Below, one piece after another: positions 34,246 to 39,174 of a DNA stretch of 39,174 bases. Numbering within the stretch: the first letter of the stretch is position 1; each line of letters begins with the position of its first letter. The position numbers and the translations under genes were made by a program. The notes under the pieces were generated by a model. That model was given only the letters and a program-made list of their open reading frames with translations. It did not search any database and had not been told where the DNA came from. The stretch spans positions 1 to 39,174 of the forward strand of contig JAOAPR010000016.1 in assembly GCA_025463005.1 (NCBI GenBank), in the 5' to 3' direction. This DNA comes from Bryobacterales bacterium (lineage in GTDB: Bacteria > Acidobacteriota > Terriglobia > Bryobacterales > Bryobacteraceae).

Positions 34246-35133
34246 GTGGTCTCTTCCGGTTTGCCGCTGGTCAGCATCGTAACGCCCTCCTTCAACATGG
34301 ATCGGTATCTGCCCCGAACCATCGATAGCGTGCTGTCGCAGGACTACCCCAAAATCGAATACATCGTGATGGACGGCGGATCGACCGATGGCACGCACGA
34401 AATTCTGCGTAGCTACGGCGACAGGCTCCAGTACTTCAGCGAACCCGACAAAGGCCCCTCGGATGCAGTTCACAAGGGTTTTCGGCACGCCCACGGCGAG
34501 ATCTTCGCCTGGCTGGGTGCCGACGACATCTATCTTCCTGGCGCGGTCGATTTTGCCGTGAAAGCCCTGGTGGCTCGGCCGGAGATCGACGTGATCTATG
34601 GCGAAGGATACTGGATCGACCAACATGGCGCAGTGATCAGCCGCTATCCCACGCTGCCGTTCGATCCCAAGATCTTGGAGCGGGATTGCTTCATTTGCCA
34701 GCCGGCGTCGTTTTTTCGCGCCGCTGCTTATCGCCGCTGCGGTCTCGATCCGGATGTGAACTTCTCTTTCGATTACGATCTGTGGATTCGCATGGCCAAG
34801 CAGGGAATCCGCTTCCAGATGATTCCGCAGTACCTGGCCGGTTCCCGCATGCACCATGGCGCGAAGACGATCAACGAGCGGGACACGGTCTTTCAGGCGT
34901 CCATCGGCCTGCTGCAGCAGCATTACGGCTACGTTCCGTTTTCCTGGGCGTTCGGATACACGGCGTTCCGCAATGATGGACGGGATCAGTTTTTTCAGCC
35001 TATGAAATATTCGCTGCGCAACTATTTGGCTAGCCTGCCGGAAGGTCTGCGGCTGAATCCCACCAAGCGCATGCAGTTTCTGGGGGACTGGCTGGCCGCG
35101 CCGCTGCGTGAGATCCGCCGCAGGTTCAGCTAG
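34246..35133 (+). CDS. Family 2 glycosyltransferase
   Basis: A 295-residue GT2 enzyme with the GT-A fold: LVSIVTPSFNMDRYLPRTI opens the nucleotide-binding half, then DGGSTDGT, LGADDIYLPGAV (the DxD-type metal motif) and FDYDLWIRMAKQG as the acceptor/catalytic segment. The start is GTG at 34246, seven bases after the epimerase stop, with no clear ribosome site of its own, so translation probably depends on the upstream gene. There is no membrane segment, so it should act at the inner face of the membrane. Its donor may be the GDP-sugar made by the preceding epimerase, but this is inference. It converges on the CMD gene with three bases between stops. Confidence 0.9.
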   Translation: MVSSGLPLVSIVTPSFNMDRYLPRTIDSVLSQDYPKIEYIVMDGGSTDGTHEILRSYGDRLQYFSEPDKGPSDAVHKGFRHAHGEIFAWLGADDIYLPGAVDFAVKALVARPEIDVIYGEGYWIDQHGAVISRYPTLPFDPKILERDCFICQPASFFRAAAYRRCGLDPDVNFSFDYDLWIRMAKQGIRFQMIPQYLAGSRMHHGAKTINERDTVFQASIGLLQQHYGYVPFSWAFGYTAFRNDGRDQFFQPMKYSLRNYLASLPEGLRLNPTKRMQFLGDWLAAPLREIRRRFS

Positions 35134-35136
35134 TTT

Positions 35137-35757
35137 CTACTTCGGAAACAGCGCCAGCGCCGGCTTGGCATTGGCGGGCAGAGGAGACCGCGCAGTGTTC
35201 ATCACCATCGAGAGGTATGTGTAGTAACCCTCCAGGCTGGCAGCCTCGACGACCCCCGCCTCGCCGAATTTCGCCAGAGCGCGAGCGTAGGTTGGATCGC
35301 TGACGCTCTTGTTGTGCAGCAGCTCATTGCAGAAGTCGTAAATGATTTCTTCGTCCTCTGCCATTCGCTCGGGGCGGCGTCCGTCGGCGATGGCCGCGAT
35401 CGTCGCTGCGTTCAGACCCGCGGTGGTGGCGGCATTGGAATGGGCGTTCCATTCGAAGTTGTTGGTCCACTCGCGCGCGGCGATCAGGATCGCGAACTCC
35501 GTGAGCTTCGGGCCTAGCGGATTATTCGCGGTCTGATTGTGCAGCCGCAGTGCGAGCGAAGGAACCACCAGGTCGGGAACCCGCAGCAGGACCGTCCATG
35601 GCGGCCCCGTGAGGTCGGCCTTGCGAAGATCTTTGTAATCGGCGATGGCCTTTTTTTGCGCGGCGGTCTGCTTGTCTGCAGGGATCGGGGGCAATCGATC
35701 CTGGGCGATTAGCGTGCTCGCCAGACTGAATGCGATAAGGAGTTTCAATTGGTTCAT
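35137..35757 (-). CDS. Secreted carboxymuconolactone decarboxylase-family (AhpD-like) protein
   Basis: A 206-residue exported protein of the CMD/AhpD fold. ATG 35757 is preferred over ATG 35763 because AAGGGT lies six bases upstream. The signal peptide (MNQLKLLIAFSLASTLIAQ) precedes helices typical of the family: LGPKLTEFAILIAAREWTNN followed by FEWNAHSNAATTAGL. AhpD-type peroxidase members have a CxxC motif, which is absent here; the conserved Glu, Trp and His remain, as in decarboxylase or hydrolase-like branches. Export is unusual for this fold. It is on the same strand as the PQQ dehydrogenase and lactonase upstream, separated from them by the hairpin array at 35776-35865. No substrate can be assigned. 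Confidence 0.82.
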   Translation of the reverse strand: MNQLKLLIAFSLASTLIAQDRLPPIPADKQTAAQKKAIADYKDLRKADLTGPPWTVLLRVPDLVVPSLALRLHNQTANNPLGPKLTEFAILIAAREWTNNFEWNAHSNAATTAGLNAATIAAIADGRRPERMAEDEEIIYDFCNELLHNKSVSDPTYARALAKFGEAGVVEAASLEGYYTYLSMVMNTARSPLPANAKPALALFPK

Positions 35758-35775
35758 AGTCATACCCTTCTTAAC

Positions 35776-35865
35776 GTGGAGCGGGCTCTAGCCCGCAACG
35801 GGTGCTTCAGCACCCGCACCGACGCGGCGGCTAAAGCCGCCGTTGCAGGCTAAAGTCTGCTCCAC
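35776..35865. repeat. REP-like array of four hairpins with inverted ends
   Basis: A 90-bp intergenic element made of four consecutive palindromes, each a 7-bp arm around a two-base loop: GCGGGCT-ct-AGCCCGC (35781-35796), GGGTGCT-tc-AGCACCC (35800-35815), GGCGGCT-aa-AGCCGCC (35826-35841) and GCAGGCT-aa-AGTCTGC (35845-35860, with one G-T pair). All tips share GCT-NN-AG(C/T). The whole is bounded by the inverted 7-mers GTGGAGC (35776-35782) and GCTCCAC (35859-35865). It could fold as one long cruciform or as four stems in RNA. It lies between the PQQ dehydrogenase stop and the CMD ribosome site, so it may dampen read-through or protect RNA ends. Only one copy is in this window. Confidence 0.85.
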
Positions 35866-35867
35866 CT

Positions 35868-37631
35868 TTACTGGTCCGCCGCGCGATTGGGGGCCGATTC
35901 CGTGGTCACGATCGGTTTCGGCACGGGTGGTCCGTTCAATGGATTCAAGCGGCCGCCCAGTTTGAAGCTCCACACCAGATCGCCCCGAGCTTCACGATAC
36001 CCGTCGCGGCTTCCGCCCGCGGCGATAGCGACGTACTGTTCGCCGTCGATCTCATAGGTCGCGGCCGGCGCGTCGGCTCCGAAGCCAGTCTGGAAGCGCC
36101 ACAGCTCTTCGCCGGTTTTGGAATCGAATGCGCGGAAGAATCCGTCCGTTCCGCCGTGGAACAAGAGTCCGCCCGCCGTGGCCAGCACGCCGCTTCCGAA
36201 CCCCGCCAGGTACGGCACTTCCTTTTGCCAAACTTGCTTGTTGGTTCGTGAGTCGAGAGCGGTGATGAGCCCGTACTCGCGCGTTCCCGGCACTGAGACG
36301 CGGCCGGTGATGCTGAACTTGCGTGTCGAGACGCCGGTGGTGAAGAACAGCAGCCCGGATCGCGGATCGTACGCGCCCGGAGCCCAATCGGCCGAGGCCG
36401 AGGGCTGCGCGATTTTCGTGTCCGTCCAGACCGGCGTAAACATGCAGCCGCGCTCATAATCTTTCACGGGTTCTGCGCACTGGGGCGCGGTTGGATCGCC
36501 CGCCGGAATCGGCTGGGTCGCGGCGGTTTTCTGGCGCTGCTCCTGCGGGAATGGCTTCTCAGTCACCGGAATGAGAGGCTTGCCCGTGACGCGATCCAGT
36601 ATGTAAACCCATCCCTGTTTGGTGTGTGCCGCCAGCGCCTGACGCGTCTGGCCGTTGTAAACCTGATCGAAAAGGATCAGCGGCGTAGGCACATCGAGGT
36701 CCCAGAGGTCGTGATGGACGGCCTGAAAATGCCAGCGATATTTGCCCGTCATCGCATCCAGCGCTACCACCGAATCGGTGAACAGGTTGTCGCCGCCGCG
36801 AGATGATCCGTTGTAATCAGGCCACGGGTTGCCCGTATTCACGTAGATCAGGCCGAGATCAGGATCCACGGCCGGCTGCACCCACATCGCTCCGCCGCCG
36901 GTTTTCCAGGAATCGCCTTCCCAGGTATCGTGGCCGAACTCGCCGGGCCCAGGCACAGCCCACCACCGCCAAACTTCCTTGCCCGTTTTCGCGTCGTGCG
37001 CTGTCAGGCGGCCGCGCAGACCACCGTCGCCACCCGAGACGCTGATGTAAACCAGCCCCTTGAAATAAAGCGGCGGCATCGCGACGTATTGGCGCAATTC
37101 TTTCGGGACGTCCGCCCCCAGCTCCACTTTCCAGAGCGTTTTTCCTGTTTTTTGGTCCAGCGCGAACAGTCGTGTCAATGGCTCGGGCCGACCTTCGGCA
37201 GGCACGGGCTTGCGGATGTCCGATTCCACGCCGAACACCATGCCCTCGCCCAGTGCGACGCCGCGCTTCGCTTTGTTGTCGCCGGTTTTGGGATCGGTTG
37301 GGGTCCGATATTCCCAGATCAGATTGCCGGTCTTGCCGTCCAGCGCGAAAATCTCCTGCTCGCCGGTGGTGATGTACATCACGCCGTCCTTGACCACGGG
37401 AGTGCCTTGCTGCGAAAACCCGGCGCCGAATCCGGACTGCAAGCGGGCCATCCACGCGCCCTTGAGCGTTTTCACGTTGGACGGATTGATGCGGGCGAGC
37501 GTGGAATACCGGGTGTTGCCCCAATCGCCGCCGACCAGCGGAAAATCGGTGCCTGGAGGTTTTCGATAGTCTTGCGCAATCGCAGGAAGTCCCAGGAGCG
37601 TGAGGGTTAGTAACCGGCGCATGTTATTCAT
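35868..37631 (-). CDS. PQQ-dependent dehydrogenase (glucose/alcohol type), no heme domain
   Basis: A 587-residue secreted quinoprotein with an eight-bladed propeller. The signal peptide is MNNMRRLLTLTLLGLPAIAQ. GGDWGNTRYSTLARINPSNV opens the propeller, and blades repeat as IFALDGKTGNLIWEY and FALDQKTGKTLWK. The WVQPAVDPDLGLIYVNTGNP segment and HHDLWDLDVPTPLILF fit the PQQ pocket of the soluble/membrane glucose and alcohol dehydrogenases. There is no CxxCH, so electrons must go to a separate carrier. Start ATG 37631 overlaps the stop of the lactonase-like gene by eight bases; ATG 37622 is an alternative one base after that stop. The hairpin array follows two bases after its stop codon. Confidence 0.92.
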   Translation of the reverse strand: MNNMRRLLTLTLLGLPAIAQDYRKPPGTDFPLVGGDWGNTRYSTLARINPSNVKTLKGAWMARLQSGFGAGFSQQGTPVVKDGVMYITTGEQEIFALDGKTGNLIWEYRTPTDPKTGDNKAKRGVALGEGMVFGVESDIRKPVPAEGRPEPLTRLFALDQKTGKTLWKVELGADVPKELRQYVAMPPLYFKGLVYISVSGGDGGLRGRLTAHDAKTGKEVWRWWAVPGPGEFGHDTWEGDSWKTGGGAMWVQPAVDPDLGLIYVNTGNPWPDYNGSSRGGDNLFTDSVVALDAMTGKYRWHFQAVHHDLWDLDVPTPLILFDQVYNGQTRQALAAHTKQGWVYILDRVTGKPLIPVTEKPFPQEQRQKTAATQPIPAGDPTAPQCAEPVKDYERGCMFTPVWTDTKIAQPSASADWAPGAYDPRSGLLFFTTGVSTRKFSITGRVSVPGTREYGLITALDSRTNKQVWQKEVPYLAGFGSGVLATAGGLLFHGGTDGFFRAFDSKTGEELWRFQTGFGADAPAATYEIDGEQYVAIAAGGSRDGYREARGDLVWSFKLGGRLNPLNGPPVPKPIVTTESAPNRAADQ

Positions 37632-38445
37632 AATACGCCGGAGATTTCTTGAGTTTGGCATTGCCCACGATGTCGTGCTGGATCCAGAGTTGCGCCTTGG
37701 TTTTCTGAACCAACGCCTCGATCTTTTCCCTCGAGGCCGGGGTCTGCAGCGACTTCTCGCCGTTGGGCATGGTGTGAAACGTGCGTTCTCCCGGGAAATG
37801 ATAGAGATCGCCGGTCAGGATCACGGTCCCGGTTTTGGGCAGCTTGAGCAGCAGGCTCTGATGGCCGGGCGTGTGGCCGGGGGTGAAGATGAGCATCACC
37901 GAGCCATCGCCGAACACGTCATGATCACCCTCGATCAGCTTGGTTTTGCTGTTTTTCAGCGCGGCGTACTCGTCCGGGTGGATGTTCGCGGGCAGGCCCT
38001 GGCTGAACATGTAATCGCGTTCCGCCTTTTGCGCGATCCACGTCGAGCCCGCGTAATCGTTGGCGTTCCCGGAATGATCACCGTGCAGGTGGGAGATCGC
38101 CAGATACGTGATGTCCTTAGGTTGATATCCGATCGCCGCCAACTGGCTCTTGAGCGACTTATCGATCTTGTCGTGTTTTGCGCCGCCTCCTTCAGGGCGA
38201 TTGTAGACGGCGTCATTCAGCCCGGTCTCCCACAGCAGCGTTCCGCGCGGATGTACGATCAGGAAGCAAGGATCGGACATGTCCGTGGACTCCACCTGTT
38301 GCCGCGTCAGGCCGTAGGTGGCCGGGTCGCGGTCCTTAAGGGTGGCGCAGTCGAACACGTACAGTCGCATGGACCGCGGGGGAGTCGCGCAGAGTGCCGC
38401 GGCGACTACGAGGGCGAGGCCGGCGATGGTCTTGATGGTTCGCAT
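37624..38445 (-). CDS. Secreted MBL-fold lactonase-like protein (AHL lactonase type)
   Basis: A 273-residue exported protein like N-acyl-homoserine-lactone lactonases of the AiiA type. Start ATG 38445 gives a signal peptide (MRTIKTIAGLALVVAAALCA); the Cys at residue 19 could also make it a lipoprotein, though the lipobox is weak. Zinc ligands are H119-L-H121-G-D123-H124 in SHLHGDHSGN, His191 in TPGHTPGH, Asp213 in LTGDLYH and His257 in IQHD. The early RLYVFDCATLK and DPCFLIVHPRGTLLWETGL segments match that family. It heads an operon with a PQQ dehydrogenase, so hydrolysis of sugar lactones is as plausible as quorum quenching. A good promoter lies at 38459-38487. Confidence 0.88.
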   Translation of the reverse strand: MRTIKTIAGLALVVAAALCATPPRSMRLYVFDCATLKDRDPATYGLTRQQVESTDMSDPCFLIVHPRGTLLWETGLNDAVYNRPEGGGAKHDKIDKSLKSQLAAIGYQPKDITYLAISHLHGDHSGNANDYAGSTWIAQKAERDYMFSQGLPANIHPDEYAALKNSKTKLIEGDHDVFGDGSVMLIFTPGHTPGHQSLLLKLPKTGTVILTGDLYHFPGERTFHTMPNGEKSLQTPASREKIEALVQKTKAQLWIQHDIVGNAKLKKSPAYYE

Positions 38446-38458
38446 ATGTGCTCTAGCA

Positions 38459-38487
38459 GGTATATGCGCTTTAACAATCTGAGTCAA
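38459..38487 (-). promoter_or_regulatory. Sigma-70-type promoter of the lactonase/PQQ operon
   Basis: On the minus strand, TTGACT (38482-38487) and TATACC (38459-38464) are spaced by exactly 17 bases. The predicted start is near 38452, leaving only about seven bases before the ATG at 38445, so the message would be almost leaderless, which fits the absence of a ribosome site there. The divergent gap to the next gene is 97 bp. Confidence 0.5.
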
Positions 38488-38542
38488 GGGCATCACCCGT
38501 TGAGCTAGTCTATTCTAAAGGCCTCACACAGGAGATACGCTC

Positions 38543-39174
38543 ATGCTCAAATCCCAAGGATTCGTTGCCGCTGTCCTGGTCGCCGCGCTGGTTCCGGCGT
38601 TTTTTCTCCCCACCGCATCCGGCCAGGAGAAAGGAGGCGGCAAACAGAAGGGCAAGCAGGAAGGCCCCCCGCCGCCGATGCCAGCCATACTGCGGAACTA
38701 TCAGCCTGTAACCGCCGAGCGCCTGTTGAAGCCGGAAGACGGGAATTGGCCCATGATCCGGCGGACCTATGATGGCTGGGGCTACAGCCCGCTCGATCAG
38801 ATCACGCCGGAGAATGTCGCACGCCTCAAGCCGGTGTGGGGATCGACCACGGGCGAAGGACGCGCGCATGAATCGGCACCTGTGGTGAACAACGGAGTTC
38901 TGTTCATCACCACTCCCAACAACCAGGTGATCGCCTTTGACGGCACCACCGGCACTATACTCTGGCGCTATCGCCGGCCGCGCCCCCAAGGAGCGATCGT
39001 TCCTCACGAAGTGAATCGTGGCGTGGCTCTGTATGGCGATAGGGTTTACGTCTGCGCGGGCGAGGCGGTTCTCGTCGCGCTGGACGCTAAGACCGGCACG
39101 GAAGTATGGAGTACGAGCGTCGCCGATAACAAAGCCGGCTACTACACTACGCTCGCTCCTCTGATCGCGGGCGG
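38543..39174 (+). CDS. PQQ-dependent dehydrogenase (partial, runs off right edge)
   Basis: The first about 210 codons of a third quinoprotein gene. GGAG (38531-38534) lies eight bases before the ATG. A signal peptide (MLKSQGFVAAVLVAALVPAFFLPTASG) is followed by a Lys/Gly/Pro-rich linker. The propeller then starts with NWPMIRRTYDGWGYSPLDQI, which parallels [16 protein letters not shown] of the cytochrome-fused quinoprotein at 17978. Two blades are visible (VIAFDGTTGTILWRYRR and LVALDAKTGTEVWSTSV). There is no N-terminal heme motif, unlike the copy at 17978; any C-terminal domain is outside the window. It diverges from the lactonase operon. Reading frame and start are clear. Confidence 0.9.
   Translation, partial: MLKSQGFVAAVLVAALVPAFFLPTASGQEKGGGKQKGKQEGPPPPMPAILRNYQPVTAERLLKPEDGNWPMIRRTYDGWGYSPLDQITPENVARLKPVWGSTTGEGRAHESAPVVNNGVLFITTPNNQVIAFDGTTGTILWRYRRPRPQGAIVPHEVNRGVALYGDRVYVCAGEAVLVALDAKTGTEVWSTSVADNKAGYYTTLAPLIAG

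Noticed and set aside
35776-35865. Reading the hairpin array as a CRISPR or simple rho-independent terminator
   Set aside because: There is no direct repeat/spacer periodicity and no U-tract after any stem; a REP-like element fits better.
38510-39007. Leftward ORF of 165 codons at the right edge
   Set aside because: Antisense to the start of the PQQ dehydrogenase gene, which has a ribosome site, a signal peptide and propeller motifs.

Overview
The window is about 39 kb of GC-rich, densely coding bacterial DNA. The gene content points to Acidobacteriota, most likely a Bryobacterales or 'Candidatus Solibacter'-like soil bacterium. The signs are a TIGR03437 (Solibacter-type) domain protein, a 1247-residue Oar-like TonB-dependent receptor, a DUF1800/DUF1501 pair, a DUF6152 protein, three copies of an unnamed secreted family, three PQQ-type dehydrogenases and many exported enzymes. 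I see no rRNA, tRNA, CRISPR array, transposase or phage gene. This placement is an inference from families, not from a marker gene.

Layout. 1-4173: two divergent MmgE/PrpD genes about 20-40 bp apart. The rightward one is coupled by overlapping codons to a secreted tannase/feruloyl-esterase-like hydrolase and then to a Tat-exported VOC protein. 4185-7928: the TonB receptor, leftward, with a good promoter. 8055-9134: a leftward DUF6152 gene coupled to a frameshifted member of the unnamed secreted family. 9260-12479: DUF1800 then DUF1501. 12521-14046, leftward: an aldose 1-epimerase joined in frame to a small four-Cys segment, and a basic coiled-coil small protein. 14170-20071, rightward: a periplasmic aldehyde-oxidoreductase-like operon. 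It holds a fused [2Fe-2S]/molybdopterin subunit with a Tat signal, an FAD/[4Fe-4S] subunit and a cytochrome c-PQQ dehydrogenase fusion, all joined by ATGA overlaps. 20079-22037: TIGR03437 protein, leftward. 22331-26621: a metallo-beta-lactamase-fold protein, two more members of the unnamed family, a cupin and a Tat-exported PuuE-like deacetylase. 26599-35133: a surface-glycan block. Leftward it reads NadE, nucleotide-sugar dehydrogenase, SAM methyltransferase and a GT/FkbM protein; rightward it reads GDP-mannose 3,5-epimerase and a GT2. 35137-38445, leftward: a lactonase-like MBL protein, a PQQ dehydrogenase and a secreted CMD-family protein. A four-hairpin REP-like array lies before the CMD gene. 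38543-end: the start of a third PQQ dehydrogenase.

How the genes may work together. Most of the window encodes a cell-envelope oxidative and hydrolytic toolkit. It would import ligands (TonB), cleave esters (tannase), oxidise alcohols (PQQ) and aldehydes (molybdoenzyme) in the periplasm with electrons passed to cytochrome c, and open lactones. The glycan block makes activated sugars (uronate, GDP-L-galactose-type) and attaches or methylates them. Four proteins carry twin-arginine signals.

The strongest candidates for something undescribed are the fused molybdoenzyme/cytochrome-PQQ operon and the three-copy secreted family with its DUF6152 partner.
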